Positions 1 to 11,800 of a stretch of DNA of 64,000 nt are shown here, in pieces. Source of the DNA: Omphiscola glabra (taxonomy: Eukaryota; Mollusca; Gastropoda; Lymnaeidae). Under the pieces are notes generated by a model. The model had not been told where the DNA came from, made no database searches, and was given only the letters and a program-made list of their open reading frames with translations. The position numbers and the translations under genes are program-made. The DNA lies in assembly GCA_964017045.1 (NCBI GenBank), contig OZ024796.1:20607510-20671509 (forward strand), read 5' to 3'. Position 1 is the first letter of the stretch. Every line of letters starts with the position of its first letter.

Positions 1-2
1 AC

Positions 3-196
3 CCTAACCATGACCCAACCCGAAGAGGTCACGACAAGCTATTTCGACTTTTAAAAACAAGAACTCAGTACAGGAGCTCCTCATTCTTGCCAAAGACAAT
101 AAGGGACTGGAACAAGTTTCCAAAAGCAACAGTTGAGGCGAATACACTTGACACATTTGCGGCTATTGCCGCCTGTCTTCCAACTCCCAGTTCATA
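3..196 (+). pseudogene. C-terminal end of a non-LTR retrotransposon reverse transcriptase (runs in from the left edge)
   Basis: An open frame enters from the left edge and ends at TAG 194-196. It reads a run of Arg/Gly/His, then FLPKTIRDWNKFPK, then a Leu-Asp-Thr-Phe segment. This is the usual extreme C-terminus of jockey/CR1/RTE-type reverse transcriptases (the 'FFPRTIRDWN..LP' block). Only about 64 residues are visible; whether the rest is intact lies outside the window. The 3' untranslated part follows, to about position 335, ending in GAA repeats. A related 3' tail is found reversed near 14.9 kb. Clade assignment is uncertain. Confidence 0.7.
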
Positions 197-340
197 GCAC
201 CATTGCTAAGTTGCCCTTGCAACCAGTGAATTATCCCCTTGAAAACCACGCACATTAACACCGCGAACCCTTCTGAAACATAGGAGCCAGAATGATCAAT
301 TCATTGATCGTTGGCCCTCAAAAAATAGAAGAAGAAGAAC
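197..340 (+). mobile_element. 3' UTR and (GAA)n tail of the same non-LTR element
   Basis: Non-coding tail after the stop. It contains TAGGAGCC, the near-palindrome GATCAATTCATTGATC, GGCCCTCAA, then AGAAGAAGAAG. The same blocks in the same order are seen in reverse complement at 14895-14955, so this is a repeat-family 3' end. Confidence 0.6.
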
Positions 341-690
341 CCAAAATCTGGCCTTAACCCTAACACTTACGCCAACACTAACCCTGACCTTAAACCTGTC
401 CCTAATCCTGACCTTAATCCTGACCCTAACCCTGATGATGAATTGGGCTGCACGGAACGCCTAACACTCCTACAAATATATTTAGAATTAAATAAAATGC
501 CCTCAAATATAAATTTACTTCGTCAAGACTATAAAGCATTAATTATAAGAACAAGGAACAAGAAATTGTTATTTTTTCTAGGGTTAATGTAGAGCAATAC
601 AAAAACCAGCATAGTCATATAAGTTTCTGTATTACTACCAAGTAGATGCTTTTTTCACATTACAGATTTCATGCATCATGGTGAGCATCC
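341..690. repeat. degenerate CCCTAA-like stretch, then unassigned sequence
   Basis: Positions 341-440 hold loosely repeated 'aaccctaac/cctgaccttaa' words that resemble degenerate telomeric CCCTAA units. They are irregular and interstitial, so this is not a telomere. From 440 to 690 I see no gene. Confidence 0.4.
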
Positions 691-1003
691 ACGGTACTGA
701 CATGCTCTACGGTACTGACATGCTCCACGGTACCGACATGCTCCACGGTACTGACATGCTCCACGGTACCGACATGCTCCACGGTACTGACATGCTCCAC
801 GGTACTGACATGCTCCACGGTACTGACATGCTCCACGGTACCCACATGCTCCACGGTACTGACATGCTCCATGGTACCGACATGCTCCACGGTACTGACA
901 TGCTCCACGGTACTGACATGCTCCACGGTACTGACATGCTCCACGGTACCGACATGCTCCACGGTACTGACATGCTCCACGGTACTGACATGCTCCAAGG
1001 TAC
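691..1003. repeat. 18-bp minisatellite, about 17 copies
   Basis: Unit 'ggtactgacatgctccac' with few substitutions. Because 18 is a multiple of 3, long open frames appear in several frames on both strands. These are periodicity artefacts, not genes. Confidence 0.95.
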
Positions 1004-1690
1004 AATGAGAGAGAAGACAAGAAGAAGAAGAAACTGAGGGGAGGGGGGTATTGAAGCATAGCTATTAGGTTCTCGTGGAGGGGGGCAGACATCAAAATTG
1101 AATTATTTCAACTTTTAATTTTTGGAACAATTATACAACATTTGGCAGGTCTTGTTTCATACAAATTTTTGTGATTCTTAGATGGGCTGTATCGGTGTAG
1201 ACCATCATGAACTACGCTAGCAATTATTTTCATTGTTGAATCATCAGCTAATCCGACGATGCTATTGTGCTGGGATGGCAACAGTGCGCGGGAAACAAGA
1301 AGAAGAAAAAAAAAATTCATTTGTGGGAGTGGCCGTGAAAAGAAATGTTTGAACAACTTCAAACGCACCAACAAGAATGGCGTGCTTTAAGTAATGGTTC
1401 AAAATTACATTATTTCACGTTGAATTAATCGGATAACGTACTCAGCTGGTAACAAGGCGTTTAAAATTTAAATGGGCTGCTGATCAAAAGAAACATTTTA
1501 AACATTCTAAATTCGACATTAAGTTTTTGTGTGTTAAAAACTAACTAAAAGATGGAGCAAAAATGTTCTAGTAGGAAGCAAGAACTTAATAGATGCGCAG
1601 TTTTGATCCTTTTTTGTGAGTTGTTTCAGACCTAATGGGCAACAGATGCGCAGATTTGTCCTCTCTGTGAGTTTTTTCAGACTTTCTGGC

Positions 1691-1879
1691 CAGAGGCGTA
1701 GCGTAAGTGGGGCAGGGGGGTACAGATGTACCCGGACGCCAGCTAGTTAGGGGCGCCAAAATGTGCTTTGGTATTATTTTATTGATGAAAATTATGGGTT
1801 TGAGAGTTGAAAAAAGGAAAAGAGGGCGCTTTAAAATGAGTCTTGTCCCCGGGCGCCAAACACTCTAGCTACGCCTCTG
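1691..1879. mobile_element. 189-bp hAT-type MITE with perfect 8-bp target duplication
   Basis: The element starts CAGAGGCGTAGC and ends with its exact inverse GCTACGCCTCTG, a 12-bp TIR. The 8 bp before it (1683-1690, tttctggc) are repeated exactly after it (1880-1887). An 8-bp TSD with CAG...CTG ends is typical of hAT transposons. No coding capacity, so non-autonomous. The interior includes GGGGCGCC words near both ends. Confidence 0.85.
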
Positions 1880-2094
1880 TTTCTGGCAATAAATGCTGCT
1901 CTTCACGTCATCATGATGTTTAGCTCTTCACCAAAGGAGAGTGAGCTGAAGATAGTTGGCGTAGGTTACCGTATTTTAAGATCCCAACAACTGGCTTGTT
2001 GAACTCTCGAATACTTATACAATCCTTGCAGGGCTGAGCAAGTCGACAGATTAGCTGATGTTATCCGTGCTGTGACGTTAAGACTGTAGCGTCA

Positions 2095-2512
2095 GCTAAG
2101 CGCAGTGCACGAATGAGATTTTTGTTTTAAGAGCAGTGCATGAATGAGATCTTTGTCTTAAGGAAAGTGCACGAATGAGATCTTTGTCTTAAGAGCAGTG
2201 CATAAATGAGAACCTTTGTCTTAAGAGCAGTGCATAAATGAGAAACTTTGTCTTAAGAGCAGTGCACGAATCAGAACCTTTTTCTTAAGAGCGGTGCACG
2301 AATCAGAACCTTTTTCTTAAGAGCGGTGCACGAATGAGAACATTTGTCTTAAGAGCAGTGCATAAATGAGAACCTTTGTCTTAAGAGCAGTGCACGAATC
2401 AGAACCTTTTTCTTAAGAGCGGTGCACGAATGAGAACATTAGTCTTAAGAGCAGTGCATGAATGAGAAACGTTGTCTTGAGAGCGGTGCATGAATGAGAA
2501 ACTTTGTCGTAC
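2095..2512. repeat. about 32-bp minisatellite, about 13 copies
   Basis: Unit is roughly 'cttaagagcagtgcacgaat' followed by 'gagaacctttgt', with point and length variants. Confidence 0.9.
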
Positions 2513-2519
2513 TGTTTGA

Positions 2520-2596
2520 AGTGATTGTGTGTGCGTGTTTGTGTATGTGTGTGTGTGTGTGTGTGCGCGCGTTTTTGTGTGTGTGTGTGTATGGAA
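2520..2596. repeat. (TG)n-rich microsatellite
   Basis: Imperfect GT/TG dinucleotide run. Confidence 0.9.
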
Positions 2597-2670
2597 AGAA
2601 AGGGGGTGTGTTTTGTAGGACAAGTCAAAACGAGGATGATCGCCCATTCGGCTCCAGGCATTCACTGTGC

Positions 2671-2838
2671 TCGGCAGTCGTACATTTATCGGCAGTCGTA
2701 CATTTATCGGCAGTCATACATTTATCGGCAGTCATACATTTATCGACAGTCGTACATTTATCGGCAGTCGTACATTTATCGGCAGTCGTACATTTATCGG
2801 TAGTCGTACATTTATCGGCAGTCGTACATTTATCGACA
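2671..2838. repeat. 18-bp minisatellite, about 9-10 copies
   Basis: Unit 'gcagtcgtacatttatcg'. It lies about 240 bp upstream of the TATA box of the first VWC-like gene. Confidence 0.95.
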
Positions 2839-3074
2839 TGACGTTATTTTGAACAGAAAACTTCCACAATGTGCATGGCTGGTACAAATAACAGGGCTGA
2901 GGTGGGGGGGGGGGATGCTACATGTAAACAGCATCTTGCAATTTAAAAAAGGGGATAACGAACTTTGCGAAATCTTCAAGTGGCTCATATTATTATCGGA
3001 TTACTCTTTAATTTATGTGCACCGTTTATATCAAATCAATTCTGTTATCAGGGTAAAAACCCATCTCAAGATCA

Positions 3075-3082
3075 TATATAAA
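3075..3082 (+). promoter_or_regulatory. TATA box of the first VWC-like gene
   Basis: TATATAAA, 103 bp before the ATG at 3178. The paralog has a TATATAAAA at the same distance (102 bp) from its ATG, which makes a chance match unlikely. Confidence 0.65.
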
Positions 3083-3177
3083 CCGGGCCGTCCTACCAAT
3101 CGGGACATGTAGACTTGACGGATCTCAATTCTTTGCTACATTTTCATAACAGATTGAACTATTTGTTGATAAGAACC

Positions 3178-3250
3178 ATGAATGTGCATCTGAACTTTGT
3201 GCTGGTGGCTGTTATAGTCGCGGGAATAACTTTGGTCACAAAGTCTGCAG
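3178..3250 (+). CDS. VWC-like paralog 1, exon 1 (signal peptide)
   Basis: 73 nt, 24 codons plus one base (phase 1), ending TCTGCAG|GTGAGT. The paralog's exon 1 is also exactly 73 nt with the same donor. Confidence 0.82.
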
Positions 3251-5845
3251 GTGAGTTGAAAGACGTGTTGTTTCAAGAAAAAATGTTTGTGAAGCTGCAG
3301 GAAAATCGTGTATGGTGGTTAATTTATCGCCACGGAATAGTCAGAAACAAAAAATTTAGTTGTAATCAGTTTTTCTTTCAGGCATCAATTACACCCCCCC
3401 CCCCACAAGGACGTCAAGTGCGCCCCCCCCCCCCAACCAGAGAAAATGTAAAATGTTTACAACAACGAAAACATAATCACCAATTTTATTTTTAAAAACA
3501 CGAACTTAAATTTTTTTTAAATAACTTGTTAACAAGACTAGCTACTCGTCCCATTCACCAATTGCATGTTTATTAGTGAAACGAATCAAATATCGCTACG
3601 CTCGATATATTTGATGATCTGTCAATTCAAGGCTTATCTCGCTACGGGCTTACAATATTCGATTATAAGTATCGTATTGTATTTAACATCGGCCGCTCCA
3701 GACATGTTAACCCTCAAACTCCAAAAAATCGTTCATTATCGTCTCAATATCGTATAATACAATAACTTAATATAATACATTAATAAACCGTAAATGAAAT
3801 GAAAAAACAACACAACAACTACTCGCATCGCGTGCCTAGTGGAACCGAATGAAAAGCTGGCGTCAAAGAAGGTAACTTCTAAATGTAGATGACTGGCGAT
3901 TATATTGCTATCTGCGGTCACTTAGTTTTGCAGGCGTGTATCTGCTACTAAAGATATCACGAAATATCTATAGGTGAACGTACATATCACATAAACGCAG
4001 TCTGTCATTGGTCAAATAAAGTTACTGGTGAAAATTTAACGTGGTTAAAACTGTTGAAATGGTTGAAAGGAAAAGAGGGTATTCAAAACATCATAAAACT
4101 TTAATATTTTTTTTTTGCGCGTTTTTAAAATAGATCTCAAAGCCTTCCCAATATCTTATAAAATATGTCGACATCTAATATTTCTGCATGGAACAGTTAA
4201 GAATGCATTCTTTTGTTTACTCCGTGTTCTCGCCACAGTTCAGTCGTAAGAAATAGTTATGTCATAAAATTACATCATACAGCACCGAAGCAAACAAATG
4301 CAAAGAGTGGGCCATCTATATAGTTCGTAACCCCCTCCCCCACCGTTGCACGCATATTTTTTGACGACCTCCGCCCCCCACGTCTCCAAATAATAATCCA
4401 GTAATCTTTATATAATTATGATTTTACGGTAAACAAAATGTGACTTGGGTTTTCACTGCTGGCTGTTCCACGCACCCAGTGGTTACCAGAATATAAGCAG
4501 AATCGCACTGGGTGCGCTCTGCCCTAAGGCAGGGCCTTGAGAATGGGGTTAAGAGCAACAGGAGCCAAAATATGAGGCATAAATCATCATTAGAAAAGAC
4601 CTTAATAGTGAATTAAACTATAAATCCCATTTACTTCACGAAGACCAGGGGCAAGGGGCGCTAAAAATAGTTATTTTACTGGTCCACCAGGGGAGTGGGT
4701 GCACATGTTTTCACTGGGGCGTTGCTAAATATTACAACATTTACATAATTTTATTTCCACTTTTAATCCAATGGGACATCTAGAGGTCGTGGTTCAAACA
4801 GTAACTTACTTGAGGCACTAATGTTTGCAGTTACTAGATGGTACTAAGTGACCTAAATATGTGTTACCTTTAAAAAAAAATATATATTTTAAAAAATCGG
4901 AAAAACAACCGTAATGTATGATTATATTTTCAATCCGGTCTCTTAAAATCGTAGTTCTGATGGGTCTCTTAAAATCGTATTTCTGACGGGTCTCGTAGCA
5001 CATTTGTAAAAGACATATCAAAATCGTACATTGTACGCTAAAAAATCGTAAGAGTAAACAGGTCTGCACCAGTGGCGTAGCTAGGGTTGGTGTCACCCGG
5101 TGCGGTAAACTCATCTAGTTACCCATCCTCCCCCCCCCCCCAACTTCCAATGATTACTTCTAGTTAAAATAAGTCCACTTTATAGCAATGACAAAAACAA
5201 AAAAATAACCAATTGAAGGCCAGGAGGTAAATGTATTTAAGAACTGTAACAACGTTAAGTTATAGTTATTTTTACATTAAATTTAATTTATAATTGTCCT
5301 TCCCTGGTCTTCAAATCTGCTAACCTGTCAATCACTTGATAAAAATCAATATCCTTCACCGTCTCACTTTTAATTGATAATAGAGCTGGATCAGAAAGTC
5401 TTGACTGTCCCTGGGTGGATCGTAAATAGTTCTTGATAAGTTATAAGTCTTAGTTTTAAAAAGCTTCGCTCACAAGAACCCACAGACACACAAATCGTAA
5501 GAAAAACTTAGCGAGAGCATTGTCAGAGATTCTAGGAAGTGCCATTTAGCTAAGAGTTTGAAAACCTCAAATACTGACCGTTCCATGATTTGTGAAATTC
5601 AATATCAATTCGAGATCTTCTAAGCCTTGGTATTTCCTGTAAAAATTTCCTGTAAAAATTCATCTTCTGATAACTCATCATAGAAAGAGGTTAATTTTGG
5701 AACGGACCCCTATAACTTTTCTTCACTTGCTGACAGTAGACTCTAAATAGCACCCAAACATCTGCTACTTCATTGATCGCTGATGATATGATCTGGGTTC
5801 AGAATGAAAGCGATCAATACACTCCAGCATCTCCCGTTTTATTCT

Positions 5846-5880
<35 letters not shown>

Positions 5881-8800
5881 CAACATCTATTAATTAAAGG
5901 TAGTCTTCTTAACCAAAAAAATCAAAACAAATTTCTCATTTTCAAACTTAGTTTGCATTGATTTTTATACTTAACTAGCAGCTACACCCCACAGAACCTT
6001 GGCGCAGCGCCACCGTACAGATTAACACCCTGTCATAATATGACATAGTGGCCCTTAAGTCATGTTTATTTCTTTTCAGTTTTGAGCATTTAGTAACCAT
6101 CAAGCTGATAAATTTTTCGCAATATTGTTTCATATGTATTTTGAGGACGACCGACACGAGACAGAGTGAGTTCCTCTGTAAGCCTATGATACAAATCAAA
6201 TGAAGGTGTAAGAGTTCATACGTTTGTTTAAGATCAAGATTATCGAGATATACGCCCACCCGAATCCCGTGCTTTAAAGGCTGCCAGATTAGCAAGAAAA
6301 TCAATAGTTTTTTTTTTTTTACAATTTCACTGTCTACAGTAGCTCTTCAGTTAAGAATAGTTTTTACAATTTCACTGTACAAAGAAGCTTTTCCGTTACA
6401 AGAGGTTTCACTGTCCACAGTAGCTCTTCAGTTAAGAATAGTTTTTTACAATTTCACTGTACACAGAAGCTTTTCCGTTACAAAAGTTTTTACAATTTCA
6501 CTGTCCACAGTAGCTCTTCAGTTAAACTAGTTTTTTTTTACAATTTCACTGTACACAGTAGCTCTTCTAATAAAAATAGTTTTTTTACAATTTCCCTGCG
6601 CACAGCTGAGGTTCTGTTAAAATAGGTCCAATTGTACGAAATCTTGGAATAAAGGATCTAACGCTGAAATGATACTTTGGAGAGTTTTCATCTAATGCAG
6701 TTGGCATCTGGCCACTCTGGAAAGAACAGACGCTGCACCTCTTTTTGTTTCTTTCAAACTAATCTTTAATGAAATGCCGCTCCCAAACTATTTGCTAAGG
6801 TTACATCATTTTTAAAATAGGATTCTCTCTCTCAAAAATCGTTCCCGACCCCTGACAAAGTGCATCACGTGCGCTTCCAATGTATTGCTGGTGTCTTTAT
6901 TCTTTGCCCCCCCCCCCTTTTTTTTGGTATCGTATGACAGTTTTGTAGTCAACATTTGGGATGGTAGATGTTGCTTGTTGTTGAAGTTCACTAAAATCAC
7001 CAGGGGCGGACCGCCATCCCACCTCCCCCTGATTCCTACGCCACTGACTATAGGGAGATGCGACCCTGATCATGACATCATTGTGAGATATTTTTTTTTT
7101 TTACATAATACACTGGTGTGGGAAGGGAGGGGAGAGGGTGGTTCGGTTTCGGTTTATTATTTTCGTTTCACTATATTTAATATAAATGTGTTCTCTTGGA
7201 AGTTTTTCTTAATATGTTGTATCTTCGTAATTGATAGGTGGCAAAACCAACGACCACCCCGGGTATCAACAAATATAATGAAGGGGAGAGGCTGCAGTTA
7301 GGCAACGTAAAAGCAAAGAAGCGAAAAAAGTTAAGTGAAAAAATGACGCGACAAAACAATGAACGTTTCGGCAATAAGCCTTCTTCAGCGAACAAGCAAC
7401 AGTAATAGGGTTAATTTCATATCAATATCTCCAAAAACCGATTATTTTACATATATAGAATTGGGATACATTTTTATTTAAAAATAGATTACCATATTCT
7501 TAAATAAAGTTAAATCTACAGAAATAAGAGATGAACTGTTTATTACTATGTAGGGAATACTTTTCATTGATTGCATGGTAAAACTGGGTGGTCACACTAG
7601 ATTATTAGAATAGTCCAGGTGTGGGAAAAAATTGTGCTATGGCTTGAGGGGGTGGTTGGGGGCGATATCATCCGAGGTTGCTTTTATTAATGTTTATTAA
7701 ACTTATTAAAGAATTTGCATATGAGGGACGGAGTGCGATTTTTGAATTTTATCTCAAGCAGCACAAGATGCACCACAGAGTGGGTTGGGGGGGGGGCATT
7801 GTATGAGTATAGCAATATATCAAATGTCAAATATGTTACCACCGGAAATTTAACGTTCTACTGCATATTCTTTTGAGTTTGAAGAAACGGGTTTGAATAT
7901 ATCTATGAGAATAACATTATATATTGAAATTTGATTACATTACAAGTCGTGAAAAAGTAACAGTGCTTTTTTTATATTTTCGTTCAAAATTTAACAAATA
8001 TGTTGGCCACTAATGCCGACAAATGAAAAACAAGGACGTTGACAGATCGTGAAAATCTTTACTGAAGTATACCAATACCTTAAAACTAAATGAAGTTGGA
8101 AAAAAAAGGGGTTGGGGGTTGGAGAATAATATTGGTCAAGATTTTGTTTGAAATTAAGGACATCGTAATTTCCATTTTTAATGTATGACGAAAATGAGGT
8201 TTGGGCACATAGTTATGAGAATAATGTAAATTATGTTTATATTAAAAACATGTATTGTAAACAATTCGTGAAAATACATTTATAATACGAATGAAAGAGA
8301 GTGTTGATATATTTATGTTAATAGCTATAGGTTTAAAAACCCCATTAATTTACATACGTTAAAACTTAATCTTTAAAAATATATACATTTCTTTTTAGAT
8401 TTTCCGTAAGTAAAGAATGGGGGCTTGCACAAATAAGGGCAGGGCCGGATTAACCATTAGGCAAACAAGGCACGTGCATTGGGCAACAAGCGTTTGGGGG
8501 CACCACAAGTCCTCAAGAAATATATTTTTTTGAACAAATTTAAGCCCAGAAACAACTGAAAATTGAACATGTGCTATGAAAATGAAGAAATACATTATAA
8601 TAAAAATTCACATGCAAGTTTGGTACAATCTTGAATGCTTAAAAATTAAGCGCATAAAAATTTTTAAAAACTCATGGGAAATGGTTATGAGTAAAATGCG
8701 GACTCACTCGGCTTGTAAATAAATAATGCGGTCGTATTCGAATTTTAAAAATTTTTTGGAAGTTTTATAAAAAAATTTAAACCATTTTTATATTTTCAAT

Positions 8801-11800
8801 AAATGATATTAAAATAATAACATTAATTAATTAATTCGACCAGGAACCCTCTAGTAATAGACCTTGAGGTATCTCTGAATGCCATAGACAAATTTCGTAT
8901 ATCTGCATTCTACGCCATTGTTGACAAACTTGAGACAGAAATGATTAGACGAGGACAAGTATATAATGATGTAGCAGTTCGATTTTCTTGTTTGGTCGAT
9001 GTAACACTATCACAAACATCTCAGTGTTTTGAAGAACTAATAAATGCTTATCCTAAAGATCAGAACAATAATTTATAGACTGAACTACACAAGTTTCATT
9101 CATATATTCGCCACAAGTTTCCTGCATCAAAATAGGAAAACGACACGTTCAATCATGGAGAATTTACAAATTAATAGAGACAACATCGAGTGTGCCTTTC
9201 CAAATGTTGAAATCGCCTTGCGCATATTTTAAACACTAGTGGTTGCTAACTATTCAACTGAGCGCTCTTTTTCTCAGTTGAAACGTACAAAAAATCCAAA
9301 AAGATCAACAATGAAAAAAGAAAGGCTCGATTCCTTATCTCTGCTTATGATCGAGGCAGATGTGTTGCGCAAAATTAACTTTGACGATATCCTCAAAGAC
9401 TTTGTTAGATGTAAATCAAGAAAAAACAACTTTAAAATGTAAATTACAAATCTTTTTGATTTTTTCACCTAAAAAAATAAAGTATTTTTGTCTATTATTA
9501 TTTGAAAGTTTATTAACTTTTAATTTTAATACAGAAATACTTAATTGTAGTTTTTATATAAGTGATAGTAGTACAAACTACAAACTTATGTGTTAACAAC
9601 TGTTTTCTTTGCATAATATTGAACATACCAGCGGTCACGGTCAGTGAAAGATCAGGGGCCACGGGCAGAAGGGGACACCCATGTGGTTTTGTGCCTTGGG
9701 CACTAAAATGGCTTAATCCGGCCCTGAATAAGGGGCTTCATATTTTCTTTAAATACAAAGACATATTTTTTTCTATATTGGACAAAATAAAATTTAGGGC
9801 CATGGAAAAAGACGGGCAAATTTGTATGCGATAAAGAATATTTATGAACAGAAAAAATAAGACTGTTGCAGCATAATCATAAATTAATAAATTCTTCTTT
9901 CGGAAAAAAATAGTATTTTTAACGATTTTTCTAAACATATAGTTCAGGAGCTATGCAAAACCTTGGGCATTTTTAAAATCCTATATATTAACTTCGATTT
10001 TGTTCTTGGCTGACTGTCAAAATCTTCGGTTGGCTAATTGACCTATTTCTCGTCAACCTTCGAGCTGAAACTTGTCACATAGACTTGTTGCGAATGACGA
10101 CACATCCTATCAAATTTTCATCTACACACCACAATTCCAACCTCCAATAATCCTGTTTTTCAAGCGGAAGATAAAAGAAATATGACGACGCTGATTTCAC
10201 GAAATAAAGTTCCCGGTAACTGCGCTAAATGAGATTCTTTTAAAAAAAGATGGCAAGTGCGTTAATTTGCATAATATTTTCTCTTTTTTCTCTGAAATAG
10301 TTGGTGAAATAAATCTGCGGTGTAAAAGCGAGAATGTCATTAGAATATTAATATAGTTAAGAGGTGTGAACAAAAATGTACGGTTGCTAGCCTTGTGTGT
10401 GTGGGGGGAAAGGGGGGGGGGAACAATTATTGGGATTCTTATAAAGTGCGTTACTTGTATGCATGCTTTTTTTCTCCCAATTTTCAACCCCAATAAATAA
10501 TTATGGCAACTCATCTAAGAGAAGGAAAATTCTGAATTCAAATCCGGAGATGGAGTCCCGAAAGGCGGATAACATTGGTACAATGAAACATTCCAACAAC
10601 TCTTGCGACGGCACTGGTGCCAAGCTGTATCATCCACACGATGTTCCCTTAGGGTTATCCAGCGGCGTGGAGAGAGGCGATTGGCTGATAAGTACCAGCT
10701 TATAATCCTAGAAGAATAATCACAGGCCTCGTGGATTTCGTCCTGCGAATTCCACACCATCGTCACATTGTGACGGACGTATGCCAACAAAAAACAACAA
10801 AAACTCTTCATTGGCATAGAAAAGTATCTAAGCGTTTTGGGGCCATACAATACGTAACATCCCAATTAGCTATGTACGAACATATTGAGTTTTAGATGTT
10901 CAAACTTCGCAATAGCAGGAAGAAGGTAGCACATTACGTCTTTCATTACTACCGGAGTAAGACCGCGTCATATGTTTTAGTGTCTAATAATGTCCTTTGT
11001 ATTTCACTTGTTTAACAATTTTTTTGGGGTGCCAGTGATCTCCAGCAGTGTTTCCATAATGAAAGGCGTAGCCCTATAAGGGGACAATTTGAAGATTATG
11101 TCGAGTATGGGAGTTCATTAATAATTGTTGAGACTGAATATTGTGTTTGATTACGCGCAGTTTGTGTTTGAGAGTGTTATTAGTTAGTGAACGCTCTTCC
11201 CGCGCTTGCCTTGGTGAAGTATTTTTATGCTGATTGTGACGTATTGTCTAGACTATTGTAAAGTAAGTTTTAGTCGTGCGGCAGTCTTGAGTGGAACTTT
11301 GTGATAGTGTGATATCTTTTATCTCTGTCTGATAGCCAGCTGCGCATGTGTTTATGGAAATTCAAGCCCGTGTATATAATTAGGTATTACAATTTCATAT
11401 TTTTGTGATACAGGACTTGAGTTCATTCAATATTAGAACGACGTATTACAACGTGTGAAAGAATCTTATGGATTACAAATCCAGCAGAACGCGGAGTTGA
11501 CATGAAAAAAAAGGGGGGAGGGCAATTTTAGGCCATGTGTGATGTATTTACATTAAAAATAAGGTGGAAACGATGTTATAGACGAAAGTAGGGCAATAAA
11601 CGTTTTTGTAAGAACTCAAGTGTGGCGTGGGGCGTAACAAGGATGGGGAAAACTGAGATGCGTGTTCAGCTGGTATTTACGATTTATATTGTTGTTGTCC
11701 TTTACACGCGAAGATGACCAATGCACTTAGCCTTTGTTTGAGCTGTATTTTGTTTAAAGTGAGGGAGAGTTGCTCAATTCGTGAGCTTCACTCTCTCGTC

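Larger units (their letters stand above)
3251..8439. other. first half of intron 1 of paralog 1: no gene seen, repeats
   Basis: AT-rich. It holds poly(C) runs at about 3394 and 3425, an (AG)n run at 5850-5878, a minisatellite at 6303-6605 and a Penelope-like remnant at about 7330. There is an 11-bp inverted repeat (4471-4481 with 4506-4516, CGCACCCAGTG and its inverse). A single hAT-like end CAGTGGCGTAGCTAGG lies at 5070, with no matching partner and TSD found. No exon with matching phase was seen. Confidence 0.6.

Noticed and set aside
341..440. Telomere
   Set aside because: CCCTAA-like words are irregular and internal; better read as an interstitial degenerate repeat.
669..1095. Open frames of 94-139 codons on both strands
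   Set aside because: They are readings of an 18-bp minisatellite; the same array is open in several frames.
5070..7046. 2-kb hAT element between CAGTGGCGTAG (5070) and CTACGCCACTG-like end (7046)
   Set aside because: The 8-bp flanks (gtctgcac and actatagg) differ, so the two ends are probably from different insertions.
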